Below, piece after piece: positions 26,398-35,061 of a stretch of 64,000 bases of DNA (positions within the stretch are counted from its first letter, which is position 1; every line of letters starts with the position of its first letter). The translations under genes and the position numbers were made by a program. The notes beneath the pieces are model-generated. The model made no database searches, was not told the DNA's origin, and worked only from the letters and a program-made list of their open reading frames with translations. The stretch is from Ardenticatenaceae bacterium. GTDB taxonomy: Bacteria; Chloroflexota; Anaerolineae; Promineifilales; Promineifilaceae. The stretch covers positions 744,001-808,000 of the forward strand of contig JACKBS010000004.1 in the NCBI GenBank assembly GCA_020634435.1. The letters run 5' to 3'.

Positions 26398-26751
26398 TTA
26401 TTCCTGGGGTAAAGAGAGGGTGACGGTCACATTGCCATCCCCAAGAATCTCTTTCAGTTCTGTTGCGGTTACGTTATCGATCTTACCCAGCCTTGTGAAG
26501 TTCCAGGAATTAGACGCGTAATAAATGACTAATGCACTACCCTGAAACAGAATAATGTCTCCCGCTTCTGTGGTGATCGATTCATCATTTCTCGGTAAAT
26601 CCATACCAAGAGGCCCAACTTTCTCCATGCGGTCGTAGTCACGCATATTTATGGTGATAGGGCTCTCTGCTAACGCTTCTTTCAAAGCTGCTGCCGAAGA
26701 GTTTTCAACGAGTGTTGCTGTAAGTATATGATTGCCAACTTGAATATTCAT
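26398..26751 (-). CDS. Cyclophilin-like fold protein
   Basis: 117 aa from the ATG at 26751, four nt after the double-cupin stop. A longer reading to 26778 would overlap that gene. The pattern TATLVENSSAAALKEALAES, MRDYDRMEKVGPLG and AGDIILFQGSALVIYYASNSWNFTRLGKI matches the small bacterial cyclophilin-like family found next to aldo/keto reductases and cupins. Prolyl-isomerase activity is not implied. Confidence 0.82.
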   Translation of the reverse strand: MNIQVGNHILTATLVENSSAAALKEALAESPITINMRDYDRMEKVGPLGMDLPRNDESITTEAGDIILFQGSALVIYYASNSWNFTRLGKIDNVTATELKEILGDGNVTVTLSLPQE

Positions 26752-26755
26752 AAGC

Positions 26756-27658
26756 TTAGAGTTTTTGATACGCCTCATCGCTTACGGCCTCTAGCCATTC
26801 GTTTTTGCTGTCATCGCCCGGGATGGCAATGGCAATGTGGGAAAACCAGCAGTCAGCTTTAGCCCCATGCCAATGCTTGACGCCTGCTGGGATATAAACA
26901 ATAGAGCCTTCCTGCAAACTCACAGCTTCTTTGCCTTCTTCCTGGTACCAGCCTTCTCCAGCCGTGCAGATTAGAATCTGTCCGCCAGCCTTTGTGGCGT
27001 GATGAATATGCCAATTGTTACGGCACCCTGGTTCAAACGTGACGTTTGTTAAGAACAGAGGCGCTCTACCTGGCGTGGTAATCATTTTCAGGTAGGAACG
27101 GCCGCTAAAATATTTGGACAGCATGAAGTTACGCATGCCTGTGCCAAACATATTCGCTTTGTCGAACGCTTTTTTATTGGTGTATTTGCCCTGTCCGCGT
27201 TCAATCTGCTTGCTTTTTGTAGCTGGTAGTTGGCTGTAAGCCTCGTCAGAAACCGTCTCAAGCCACTCATTGCTGGTCTCTACACCAGGAATTTCCACAG
27301 AGATATGGCTAAACCAGCTGTCCGCTTTGGCCCCATGCCAATGCTTTACCCCGGCGGGGATGTACACAAAAGAGCCTTCAGCCAGGCTAACCGGCTTTTT
27401 ACCTTCTTGCTGGTACCAGCCTTCGCCTGCGGTGCAGATGAGCATTTGCCCGCCGCCGCTTTTTGCATGATGAATATGCCAGTTGTTGCGGCAGCCCGGT
27501 TCAAAAGTCACATTGGCCAAAAACAAGGGCCACTCCCCAGGTTTTGCAAACAGGTTCAGAAAGGAATTGCCAATAAAATATTTGGCAAACATCTCGTTTG
27601 GCATACCAGTGCCAAACATATTTACTTTTTCAAATTCTTGAATATTTTTGTATTTCAT
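26756..27658 (-). CDS. Double-cupin protein, internally duplicated
   Basis: 300 aa from the ATG at 27658, which follows GAGGGAAGC. Two nearly identical cupin halves share FVYIPAGVKHWHGAKAD / IVYIPAGVKHWHGAKAD, NVTFEPGCRNNWHIHHA and LICTAGEGWYQ. Metal ligands (HIHH, E/Q, H) are present in both halves. Single-cupin relatives are about half this length, so this looks like a tandem gene fusion. It is the family often linked with carboxymuconolactone decarboxylases and aldo/keto reductases. A redox or isomerase role is inferred. Confidence 0.86.
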   Translation of the reverse strand: MKYKNIQEFEKVNMFGTGMPNEMFAKYFIGNSFLNLFAKPGEWPLFLANVTFEPGCRNNWHIHHAKSGGGQMLICTAGEGWYQQEGKKPVSLAEGSFVYIPAGVKHWHGAKADSWFSHISVEIPGVETSNEWLETVSDEAYSQLPATKSKQIERGQGKYTNKKAFDKANMFGTGMRNFMLSKYFSGRSYLKMITTPGRAPLFLTNVTFEPGCRNNWHIHHATKAGGQILICTAGEGWYQEEGKEAVSLQEGSIVYIPAGVKHWHGAKADCWFSHIAIAIPGDDSKNEWLEAVSDEAYQKL

Positions 27659-27681
27659 TAGTTTTGCTTCCCTCGGCTGCT

Positions 27682-28590
27682 TTAACCGCGAATTGAACGC
27701 CATACCATTGAAAGCATGGCGCGCAAATTCAGCTTGCCGCCGTAAACGGGCATCATGCTGGCATCGCCATAATCTTCGATTTGTGGCACGTTCTGCAAAA
27801 CAGTCATGTCCGCCTCAGAGATGACAAAATCGACAGCTGCGTTGGATTTCATGTGGGCCGGATTGGCTGTCTTTGGCAGCGGCAGCAGGCCAAGCTCCAA
27901 ACAGTAGCGAATGCTGAGTTGGGGCACGGAAACGCCGTATTTTTGAGCCATTGCGGTAACTTCTTGATTCTTCATCAGCTCGCCGTGGGCAATGGGTGAA
28001 TAGGCTTCTACCAAAATCCCCTGGTCTTGCGTGTATTGAATCAGCTCTGTTGGTGTATTGCTGATGTGCGCCAAAATTTGGTTGACCATCGGCTTAACGG
28101 AGCAGGAGTCAAGGATGTTCTTCAGATCGGCTTGTTCAAAGTTGGAAAGGCCGATAGCGCGCAGTTTGCCTGCTTTATACGCTTCCTCTAGCGCGCGCCA
28201 CGCTTCACGGTTTCCTTCAAAAAACCGGTCGTCGCCACGGAATTTGCGCCAGGGTTGTGGGCTGTGGATGATCATCATGTCGATGTAGTCAAGCCCCATT
28301 GTTTTGAGCGAGTTGTCTATGGAGGAAACGGCCGTATTATAAGATTTCACTTCTGCCGCCAGTTTTGTGGTGATAAACATCTCTTCTCGTTTGACACCAG
28401 AAGCACGAACGCCTTCGCCCACGCCGCTTTCGTTACGGTATGCCTGGGCGGTATCAATATGCCGATACCCAAGTTCGGTTGCATTCTTCACCGCCTGGAC
28501 AACATCTTTGTTGCTAATAAACCAGGTGCCAAGACCGAGTTTCGGAATCTCGACCCCATTCGATAGTGTGTATTTTTCTTCCAAAATCAT
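27682..28590 (-). CDS. Aldo/keto reductase 1
   Basis: An NADPH-dependent carbonyl reductase, 302 aa. The tetrad is visible: Asp in YRHIDTAQAYRNE, Tyr in the same block, Lys in FITTKLAAEV and His in MIIHSPQPW. The AKR5-like (2,5-diketo-gluconate reductase) type is likely. It is closely related to aldo/keto reductase 2 immediately upstream, which looks like a tandem duplication. The C-terminus carries about 12 extra residues (LRAMLSMVWRSIRG) that the paralogue lacks. Confidence 0.93.
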   Translation of the reverse strand: MILEEKYTLSNGVEIPKLGLGTWFISNKDVVQAVKNATELGYRHIDTAQAYRNESGVGEGVRASGVKREEMFITTKLAAEVKSYNTAVSSIDNSLKTMGLDYIDMMIIHSPQPWRKFRGDDRFFEGNREAWRALEEAYKAGKLRAIGLSNFEQADLKNILDSCSVKPMVNQILAHISNTPTELIQYTQDQGILVEAYSPIAHGELMKNQEVTAMAQKYGVSVPQLSIRYCLELGLLPLPKTANPAHMKSNAAVDFVISEADMTVLQNVPQIEDYGDASMMPVYGGKLNLRAMLSMVWRSIRG

Positions 28591-28658
28591 GATCTTTTTC
28601 CTTGTAGATAGAAGGAGTGGCTCCCCTTCAAATTTGTCTATCTTTGTTGACGTGTTTC

Positions 28659-28711
28659 AGCTAATCCTCAACCGCACCGTCCGGGGTTCCTGGATGGTGC
28701 GATGATTAGCT
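28659..28711. repeat. Hairpin between aldo/keto reductase 1 and 2
   Basis: AGCTAATC (28659-28666) and GATTAGCT (28704-28711) enclose further pairing (GCACC/GGTGC, TCC/GGA). It could be a processing or attenuation site between the two paralogous genes. Confidence 0.5.
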
Positions 28712-28726
28712 AGAGAAAATTAACGG

Positions 28727-29596
28727 TTATCCCAGCTTCCCGCCGTAAACCGGAAACATGCTGGCTTCGCCATAATTTTCGATTTGTTCTATGTTTTTCA
28801 GGAATTCCATATCTTCGTCTGAAATCACAAAATCGACAGCTGCATTGGATTTCATGTGGGCCGGATTTGCCGTTTTGGGCAATGGCAGCAGATCGAGTTG
28901 CAGTACGTAGCGAATACTCAACTGCGGCACGGAAACGCCATATTTTTCAGCCATATTGATGACATCCTGATTTTTCATCAGCTCGCCGTGGGCAATGGGT
29001 GAATACGCTTCTACCAGGATGCCGTTGTCTTGCGAATATTGGATCAACTCTTTTGGCGTGTTGCTGATGTGGGCCAAAATTTGGTTAACCATTGGCTTCA
29101 CAGTGCAAGATTCCAGGATGTTGTCCAGGTCTTCTTTTTCAAAGTTTGAAACACCAATCGCCCGCAGCTTGCCTGCTTTATATGCTGCTTCCAGTGCACG
29201 CCATGCTTCACGGTTGCCGTCAAGGTAGGCATCCTCTTTGTGGAACTCCATCCACGGCTTGGGACTGTGGATAATCATCAGGTCAATGTAATCAAGCCCC
29301 ATTGTCTTCAGTGATTGATCAATAGAGGCAACGGCCGTTTCGTAAGACTTGACTTCTGCGGCCAGTTTTGTGGTGACGAAAATTTCTTCGCGTTTTACAC
29401 TAGTTACCCGGATGCCTTCACCCACGCCGCGCTCGTTTTGATACGCTTGTGCCGTGTCGATGTGACGATAGCCAATTTTTACAGCCTCTTTCACGGCCTC
29501 AACAACGTCCGTGTCGTTGATGAACCAGGTTCCCAGGCCAAGTTTCGGAATTTCTACCCCATTGGATAGCGTGAATGTTTCTTCTAAGATGGTCAT
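28727..29596 (-). CDS. Aldo/keto reductase 2
   Basis: 289 aa from the ATG at 29596, which follows AAGGAA. The reading to 29632 has no ribosome site. It has the same motifs as its neighbour (HIDTAQAYQNE, VTTKLAAEV, MIIHSPKPW). The two proteins agree over most of their length, so they are recent paralogues. It is divergent from the AraC-type regulator, an arrangement like E. coli yqhC next to yqhD-dkgA, where the regulator senses aldehydes. Confidence 0.93.
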   Translation of the reverse strand: MTILEETFTLSNGVEIPKLGLGTWFINDTDVVEAVKEAVKIGYRHIDTAQAYQNERGVGEGIRVTSVKREEIFVTTKLAAEVKSYETAVASIDQSLKTMGLDYIDLMIIHSPKPWMEFHKEDAYLDGNREAWRALEAAYKAGKLRAIGVSNFEKEDLDNILESCTVKPMVNQILAHISNTPKELIQYSQDNGILVEAYSPIAHGELMKNQDVINMAEKYGVSVPQLSIRYVLQLDLLPLPKTANPAHMKSNAAVDFVISDEDMEFLKNIEQIENYGEASMFPVYGGKLG

Positions 29597-29619
29597 GTTA
29601 TTTTCCTTCGTGAATGGGA

Positions 29620-29638
29620 GTCGGATTAGCAACCCGAC
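29620..29638. repeat. GTCGGATT hairpin, copy a
   Basis: GTCGG / CCGAC around ATTAGCAA. It is one of four related short hairpins at gene boundaries in this island (also 31990, 36270 and 37284). Confidence 0.45.
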
Positions 29639-29744
29639 CTACGATTTGTACTCCTTTGACAATCCTTTCTAACGTTTTTAGCGTGCTTTGGCTTGAATAA
29701 AAATCCAGCACACTAGGATTATCTCTCTCATCTTCATCTTTATT

Positions 29745-29774
29745 TTACTGTTTTAGGTGACTGGCTGATATAAT
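29745..29774 (+). promoter_or_regulatory. Promoter of the AraC-type regulator
   Basis: TTACTG (29745-29750), an 18-bp spacer and a perfect TATAAT (29769-29774). The start point would fall in the adjacent operator. Confidence 0.55.
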
Positions 29775-29791
29775 GATTCTCGATAATCATT
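29772..29791. promoter_or_regulatory. Operator-like inverted repeat AATGATT-N6-AATCATT
   Basis: Perfect 7-bp arms overlap the -10 box and start region of the regulator gene, in the space shared with the divergent aldo/keto reductase. It looks like an autoregulatory site. It also has some likeness to a Fur box (ATAATCATT). Confidence 0.45.
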
Positions 29792-29848
29792 GTACAATTC
29801 TGCAAGTTTTGTGAATTCGAGCTTGAGTGCAAGCTTGTCGAGGTTATT

Positions 29849-30805
29849 ATGGATTTAATGAACTCTCAGCAATCTGAGCGTGAAGCACAACGGGTACAGG
29901 CGAACAGGGAAGAGCTAGTAGAGCGTATGATGCGCGCATGTCCTGAAGATGGACCATCGCGACCGTTGGATGGCATTCTTTGTTACCGGTTTTCTACACC
30001 GACAGAGCTAAATCCAACGTTGTCTGAGCCAGCTTTGGCTGTGATTGCGCAAGGTAGCAAAGAACTTTATTTGGGTGAGGAGCGCTTTCAATATGATCCG
30101 TATCATTACTGTTTGGGTACGTTGGAGCTGCCTGTTTCCAGCCATGTGATCGAGGCTTCAAGGGAACGGCCGTATCTCAGTTTAAGTTTCGCGCTGGACC
30201 CAATCCTCATTGGCTCGATCATGACAGAGTTGGGCCACACCGAAAAACCGAAGCGGGCTGATGTAAAAGCGATGGACGTAAGCGCATTGGACGCCGGTTT
30301 ACTGGACGCCGTCGTGCGGCTTGTCCGGCTGATCGACACGCCTGTTGAGGCACCCATTTTAGCTCCGCTGATTAAGCGAGAGATCATTTGCCGCCTCTTG
30401 TTGGGGGAACAAGGCGACCGACTACGTCATATTGCGGTTGTGGGCGGTTATACCACGCCTATTGCTAGAGCTATTGAACGGCTTCGCGAAGCGTTCGATC
30501 AACAAATCCGCATCGAAGAAGTTGCCGAGGAAGTTGGTATGAGCGTTTCCAGCTTCCATCACCAGTTCAAAGCGGTGACCGCACTGACGCCTTTGCAATT
30601 CCAAAAGCGGCTACGGCTTCAGGAAGCGCGCCGATTGATGGTGGGCGAGGATTTGGATGCCACAACCACCGCTTTTCGGGTCGGCTATAACGATGCGTCT
30701 CACTTTAACCGGGAATACAAAAGATTGTTTGGTTTGCCACCCATGCGGGACGTGGAACGGGTGCGTGAATTCACGAATGGCAATGTTGGCCTGGCGGTTA
30801 ACTAA
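29849..30805 (+). CDS. AraC-family transcriptional regulator, YqhC-like
   Basis: 318 aa. The N-terminal domain is of the AraC_N type (PF06719): LNPTLSEPALAVIAQGSKELYLGEERFQYDP and YLSLSFALDPILIGSIM. The C-terminal part carries two helix-turn-helix motifs (RIEEVAEEVGMSVSSFHHQFKAVTALTPLQFQKRLRLQEARRL, then AFRVGYNDASHFNREYKRLFG). YqhC in E. coli has this architecture and activates aldehyde reductases. Divergence from a reductase gene supports the same role here. The ATG at 29849 follows GAGGTTATT. Confidence 0.9.
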   Translation: MDLMNSQQSEREAQRVQANREELVERMMRACPEDGPSRPLDGILCYRFSTPTELNPTLSEPALAVIAQGSKELYLGEERFQYDPYHYCLGTLELPVSSHVIEASRERPYLSLSFALDPILIGSIMTELGHTEKPKRADVKAMDVSALDAGLLDAVVRLVRLIDTPVEAPILAPLIKREIICRLLLGEQGDRLRHIAVVGGYTTPIARAIERLREAFDQQIRIEEVAEEVGMSVSSFHHQFKAVTALTPLQFQKRLRLQEARRLMVGEDLDATTTAFRVGYNDASHFNREYKRLFGLPPMRDVERVREFTNGNVGLAVN

Positions 30806-30849
30806 AAGCAGGTAAACCATAGAAACGGCCGTTGCCTTTCCACCTGCTT
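30806..30849. terminator. Hairpin between convergent regulator and reductase genes
   Basis: AAGCAGGT (30806-30813) and ACCTGCTT (30842-30849), with an ACGGCCGT palindrome in the loop. T-rich sequence follows on the minus strand. Confidence 0.4.
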
Positions 30850-30954
30850 CAGATACAAAAACTTCAAACCCCCTTCCTGGATAGAGCTTTCACTCACACC
30901 CTCGGTTCCACGAAGAATTTTTCACTTAAGCCATAGCTGCTCGCTAACTGCTTG

Positions 30955-31971
30955 TTATTTTCGGGCGCTTAACAGTTGCCCGCCGTACGGAATCAGGCCC
31001 ACGATTGGGTGAGGCACATACGGCTCCTCCAAGTAAGCAATATCTTCCGCTTCAAGCTTAACGCTCACAGCCTCGACTGCGCTCTCCAGATGGGGTAGTT
31101 TGGTCGCGCCAATCACGGGTGCAGCGACGGGGTTTTTGTGCAGCATCCAGGCCAGAGAGATGTGGGCCATCGGCACGCCATATTTTTTCGCCATTTCGGC
31201 CACGCGCTCGATGATCATTTGGTCAGAATCGGCCGTTGCATCATATTTCCGCTTGGCGATGGGATCAGATTCCAGGCGTGCGGAGGTTTCTGATGCCGCC
31301 CGCGCTAACCTGCCAGAGGCCAGCGGGCTGTACGGCGTCATCGCAATCTTTTCTTCCACACACAGCGGCATCATTTCCCGCTCTTCTTCACGATAGATGA
31401 GGTTGTAATGATTTTGCATGGAGACAAAGCGCGTCCAGCCGTGTTTTTCGGCGACGTGCAGCGCCTTGTGAAACTGAAAAGCATACATGGCCGATGCGCC
31501 GATGTAGCGTACCTTGCCCGCCTTCACGATGTCGTGCAATGCTTCCATCGTTTCTTCGATGGGCGTGTTGTAATCCCAGCGGTGGATGATGTAGAGGTCA
31601 ATGTAATCCATCCCCAGCCGCTTCAGGCTTTGATCAACCTGGCTCAAAATGTGCTTGCGCGACAGGCCACCGCCATTGGGCTTCTGGTTCATCGGGACAA
31701 AAACCTTCGTGGCGACGACAATTTCATCCCGGTTGGCAAAATCATTCAGGGCACGGCCCAGAATTTCTTCGCTGGTGCCGTATGCGTACGCATTGGCCGT
31801 ATCAAAAAAGTTGATGCCTAAATCCAGCGCCCGTTTGATGATGGTGCGGCTGTCTTCTTCGTTGAGTGCCCATTGATTGTGAACCCAGTTTTCGGCCGTA
31901 CCGAAGCTCATCGCCCCTAAACAAATAGGGGAAACATCCATGCCAGTATTGCCCAGTTTTACATATTCCAT
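30955..31971 (-). CDS. Aldo/keto reductase 3
   Basis: A 338-aa reductase of the voltage-gated-channel-beta/YajO-like type. Catalytic Asp and Tyr in FFDTANAYAYGTSEEILG, Lys in VVATKVFVP, His in YIIHRWDY. The NADPH-binding end is PVIGATKLPHLESAVEAV. It resembles aldo/keto reductase 4 (34045) closely in the same blocks. It is the last gene of the minus-strand operon, separated from the luciferase-like gene by a hairpin. Confidence 0.92.
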   Translation of the reverse strand: MEYVKLGNTGMDVSPICLGAMSFGTAENWVHNQWALNEEDSRTIIKRALDLGINFFDTANAYAYGTSEEILGRALNDFANRDEIVVATKVFVPMNQKPNGGGLSRKHILSQVDQSLKRLGMDYIDLYIIHRWDYNTPIEETMEALHDIVKAGKVRYIGASAMYAFQFHKALHVAEKHGWTRFVSMQNHYNLIYREEEREMMPLCVEEKIAMTPYSPLASGRLARAASETSARLESDPIAKRKYDATADSDQMIIERVAEMAKKYGVPMAHISLAWMLHKNPVAAPVIGATKLPHLESAVEAVSVKLEAEDIAYLEEPYVPHPIVGLIPYGGQLLSARK

Positions 31972-31989
31972 TTTCGATTCCCTCCGTAA

Positions 31990-32020
31990 CTGTCGGTCGG
32001 ATTGCCAATCCGACCGACAG
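31990..32020. repeat. GTCGGATT hairpin, copy b
   Basis: 14-bp arms around GCC (31990-32003 and 32007-32020), the strongest member of the island's hairpin set. Confidence 0.6.
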
Positions 32021-32028
32021 TTTTAACG

Positions 32029-32913
32029 CTAAAGTTCCGCCACTGCCGGAATAATCTCTTTGGCAAACGTTTCTAGCGGCGTGATTTTGTACACGTCTGG
32101 CATGTTGAAGATGGCATGGGTGAAGCCCATCTCTGAAAGTTTCTGGATGCGATTGATGACGCCAGCTACCGTATCATTTTCAGATAGATGTACCGTACCG
32201 AGAGACGTTTTCTCGATGCTGTCATAATCACGTCCCTGCTCTTCACAACGCACTTTGAGCGTGTCCAGCGCTTTTTGCATATTTTCCATCCCTGCACCTT
32301 CAAAGAAATTGCAGGCATCGGCGTATTGGGCCACCATGCGCAGCGTTTTCTTCGGCCCCATCCCGCCAATCATGATGCGGGGATGCGGCGTAGAGAGCGG
32401 GCGTGGGTTGTTGGTGATGGCTGGCGCAGCAAAGTGCTGGCCTTCAAAAGCGGTCTCATCGCTGGCCCAAAGCGCTTTGGCCAATTGCAAATTGTCTTCT
32501 AGCTGCTCAAACCGTTCGGAGGTGGATGGGTAAGGAATGCCAAACCCTTTGGCCTCGTCTTCATACCAGGCGGCCCCAATGCCCAAATAGGCGCGTCCGC
32601 CGGAGAGAATATCCAGCGTGTTCACCATTTTCATGAGGACGGAGGGGTAGCGGTAGATGACGCCTGTGACGAGGGTGCCGAGATATGCTTTTTCGGTGAG
32701 TCCGGCCAGATAGCCAAGTGTGGTATAGCTTTCCAGCATTGGGTCAGTGTACGCTTCGCCGAACAAGCCCTTGATCTGGTAATAATGGTCCATCACCCAC
32801 AGGCTGTAAAAGCCAGCGTCTTCGGCAGTGGTGACAATTTCTTTGAGCTTGGGACGGATAACGGCCGTTCCTCCCGGAACCTTAAACGACGGAATTTGTA
32901 AACCAATCTGCAT
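32029..32913 (-). CDS. LLM-class (luciferase-like) F420/FMN-dependent oxidoreductase
   Basis: 294 aa from the ATG at 32913, 8 nt after AAGGAG. The open frame continues upstream into the insertion sequence but is not coding there. Signatures: MQIGLQIPSFKVPGG, AEDAGFYSLWVMDHYYQ, LGTLVTGVIYRYPSVLMKMVNTLDILSGGR and PRIMIGGMGPKKTLRMVAQYAD. Cofactor F420 is likely in this phylum but cannot be distinguished from FMN. The insertion sequence ends only about 8 bp before its ribosome site, so this gene is cut off from the operon promoter at 38929-38959. Confidence 0.9.
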   Translation of the reverse strand: MQIGLQIPSFKVPGGTAVIRPKLKEIVTTAEDAGFYSLWVMDHYYQIKGLFGEAYTDPMLESYTTLGYLAGLTEKAYLGTLVTGVIYRYPSVLMKMVNTLDILSGGRAYLGIGAAWYEDEAKGFGIPYPSTSERFEQLEDNLQLAKALWASDETAFEGQHFAAPAITNNPRPLSTPHPRIMIGGMGPKKTLRMVAQYADACNFFEGAGMENMQKALDTLKVRCEEQGRDYDSIEKTSLGTVHLSENDTVAGVINRIQKLSEMGFTHAIFNMPDVYKITPLETFAKEIIPAVAEL

Positions 32914-33018
32914 GATTATTCTCCTTTTTAAGCTGTTAGAGTTGTTCCCAATTAACGATTGTCTTTCCCGCGCAGGCTGCACTGTTGAAAAGATGGTAAG
33001 AACGGCGATAATGATGAT

Positions 33019-33873
33019 ATGGCTAAGAAAAATCGGCGTGAAAGCCAGTTTGTGACCTTTGCTCGCATGGCCCACAACCTGGCACAAAAAGAATTTGCTC
33101 CTTATTCCCATCCCAAAAGCCCGCGCAAGTATACGCAGCCGCAGTTGGTTACCTGCATTTTGTTGATGCATCGGCTGAGATTGAGTTATCGGGATATGGA
33201 AGAGTGGCTGCTGGCTAGTGATGCGGTGGTCAAGGAACTGGGACTCAAGGATGTGCCCACGTACTCGGCACTGGCGCGGGCAGCGGCTCGATTGTTGACG
33301 CTGGCCCAGATCGATCGCATGAATGTCAGCTTGTTGACAGAGTTGGGCATTGAGGAGGAAGCAGTCGCGATTGACGCGACTGGGTTTCAGCTGACTCAAG
33401 CCAGTGATTACTATATCAACCGACGCGGCTGGAAGATCACCCAATATTGGAAAGGATTCTATGGGGTTGGTCTGAACACCCTGTTCATTTTGGGACGGAG
33501 TCAATCGTATGGGCCGGGGCATGATGGTAGTAAATTGGAAACGATGCGGCGTGCGGTACGGCCGTTTATGCGTTCTGGTCAATGGGTTTTGTTGGCTGAT
33601 GGTGGCTTTGATGTGAAGTCGGTACGACCTGATGACCTCATACCGCCCCGTCGCACGGGTCCGAAGCGGTCGATTGCCTCGCCCTTGCGCCAAGCACGCG
33701 CTGACTTGGTTGCCGTAGCCCGACTGGATGGACTCTTTGGGCAGCGCTGGAAGGTCGAAACCGTCATCTCGGTCATCAAACGCAAGTTTGGTGACGCCAT
33801 TCGGGCACGCAAATACTATCTGCAACGGCGTGAGCCAGCGATTAAGATGTTGGTTTACAATCTGCATCATTAA
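33019..33873 (+). CDS. DDE transposase of the insertion sequence
   Basis: 284 aa. The N-terminal helical part (KYTQPQLVTCILLMHRLRLSYRDMEEWL) is typical of IS4/IS5-superfamily transposases. The DDE acids are probably Asp in VAIDATGFQ, Asp in VLLADGGFD and Glu in RWKVETVISVIKRKFGD (a YREK-like E in W-x-V-E). It appears intact, so the element may still move. It carries one ACGGCCGT copy at about 33557. Confidence 0.88.
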   Translation: MAKKNRRESQFVTFARMAHNLAQKEFAPYSHPKSPRKYTQPQLVTCILLMHRLRLSYRDMEEWLLASDAVVKELGLKDVPTYSALARAAARLLTLAQIDRMNVSLLTELGIEEEAVAIDATGFQLTQASDYYINRRGWKITQYWKGFYGVGLNTLFILGRSQSYGPGHDGSKLETMRRAVRPFMRSGQWVLLADGGFDVKSVRPDDLIPPRRTGPKRSIASPLRQARADLVAVARLDGLFGQRWKVETVISVIKRKFGDAIRARKYYLQRREPAIKMLVYNLHH

Positions 33874-33939
33874 TTTTGCTTTAGATCAGTTAATCCCGTA
33901 AGCATCTTTTGCTTTGTTTTGGATGTTTTCAACAGAGCA

Positions 33940-34002
33940 GCGCAGGCGGGAATCCATTTGGTTTCAGGAGTGGATACCCGCATTTGCGGGTATGACAGGG
34001 TC
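33940..34002. repeat. GCGGGAATCC / GGATACCCGC repeat inside the IS right end
   Basis: GGCGGGAATCCA and TGGATACCCGC face each other, and the sequence goes on with CCCGCATTTGCGGG. This is like the small NGGATTCCCGC repeats of many genomes. Confidence 0.4.
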
Positions 34003-34044
34003 GAGATTTTTATTAAGGAACAACTCTATTGATAAACTATTTTC

Positions 34045-35022
34045 TTACGTATGCGCAATGACAGGATGCGGGCGATACGGCTCTTCCAGACGGTTCACCT
34101 CATCCTCTGTCAAATTAACCGAGAGAGCCGCCAGAGCGTCGTCCAGGTGGTGCGGCTTGGTTGTGCCCACAATTGGGGAGGCGATATTGGGCTTGGTGTA
34201 CATCCAGGCCAGCGCCACCTGCGCCATCGGGATGCCGCGTGCTGCCGCTATTTCCTGAACGCGCTGGACGGTCGTCAGATTATCGGCCTGCTCATACCGG
34301 CTTTTAGCGAGTCCATCGCTTTGATAACGAGCGGTTTCATCTACTTTCTCTGGTTTACGTGCCAAGACCCCCCGCGCCAGCGGTGAGAAGGGAATGACGC
34401 CGACGCCCTGATCTTCACAAAGTGGCATCATCTCGCGCTCTTCTTCGCGGTAGAGCAAATTGTAATGGTTTTGCATGGAAACAAAGCGCGTCCAACCGTG
34501 TAAATCGGCCGTGTACTGGGCTTTGGCAAACTGCCAGGCAAACATTGCCGACGCGCCGATATAGCGCACTTTGCCCGCCTTCACGATGTCGTGCAGCGCT
34601 TCCATTGTTTCTTCGATGGGCGTTTCATAATCCCAGCGGTGAATTTGATACAGATCCACGTAATCGGTGCCCAACCGCTGGAGACTGGCGTCAATGGCAT
34701 TCATGATATGTTTGCGGGAAAGCCCGTAATCGTTGGGGCCTTGGCCCGTTGGGAAACGAACTTTGGTTGCGAGCACAATTTCGTCCCGTTTGGCAAAATC
34801 CCGCAGCGCATTCCCGGTAATAATTTCGCTTGTGCCACCGGAATAAACATTGGCGGTGTCGAAGAAATTAATTCCTGCCTCCAGTGCCCGTTTAATATAT
34901 GGTCGGCTCTCCTCTTCATCCAAAACCCATGGATTGTGCTCGCTCCGCTGCCCGAAGCTCATGCAGCCCAGACAAAGACGAGACACTTTTAAGCCACTTT
35001 TTCCTAATCTTACATATTCCAT
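34045..35022 (-). CDS. Aldo/keto reductase 4
   Basis: 325 aa. FFDTANVYSGGTSEIITG (Asp, Tyr), VLATKVRFP (Lys) and YQIHRWDYETPIEETMEALHDIVKAGKVRYIG (His) match aldo/keto reductase 3. The C-terminus (EEPYRPHPVIAHT) is about 12 residues shorter than in reductase 3. The stop lies 17 bp from the insertion sequence, so slight truncation by the insertion is possible but not required. Confidence 0.92.
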   Translation of the reverse strand: MEYVRLGKSGLKVSRLCLGCMSFGQRSEHNPWVLDEEESRPYIKRALEAGINFFDTANVYSGGTSEIITGNALRDFAKRDEIVLATKVRFPTGQGPNDYGLSRKHIMNAIDASLQRLGTDYVDLYQIHRWDYETPIEETMEALHDIVKAGKVRYIGASAMFAWQFAKAQYTADLHGWTRFVSMQNHYNLLYREEEREMMPLCEDQGVGVIPFSPLARGVLARKPEKVDETARYQSDGLAKSRYEQADNLTTVQRVQEIAAARGIPMAQVALAWMYTKPNIASPIVGTTKPHHLDDALAALSVNLTEDEVNRLEEPYRPHPVIAHT

Positions 35023-35061
35023 TTGATTACTCCTTTTTGCATTGCAACAGGAAACTTTTGC

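Larger units (their letters stand above)
32937..34028. mobile_element. Insertion sequence of about 1.09 kb, IS4/IS5-type
   Basis: Terminal inverted repeats TAGAGTTGTTCC (32937-32948) and GGAACAACTCTA (34017-34028) are perfect over 12 bp. A second inner pair, CTGTTGAAAA (32982-32991) and TTTTCAACAG (33926-33935), extends them. One transposase gene fills the centre. TA may be the duplicated target. The right end has about 50 bp more than the left and contains CCCGCATTTGCGGG, so a small secondary insertion there is possible. Confidence 0.85.

Noticed and set aside
32914..33870. N-terminal 319-residue extension of the luciferase-like protein
   Set aside because: The extension is antisense to the transposase inside the insertion sequence. 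The ribosome site and family start agree on 32913.
34045..34047. Truncation of aldo/keto reductase 4 by the insertion sequence
   Set aside because: The stop codon lies 17 bp outside the element, and similar endings (PHPV-x-x-H) occur in this protein family, so the end may be natural.
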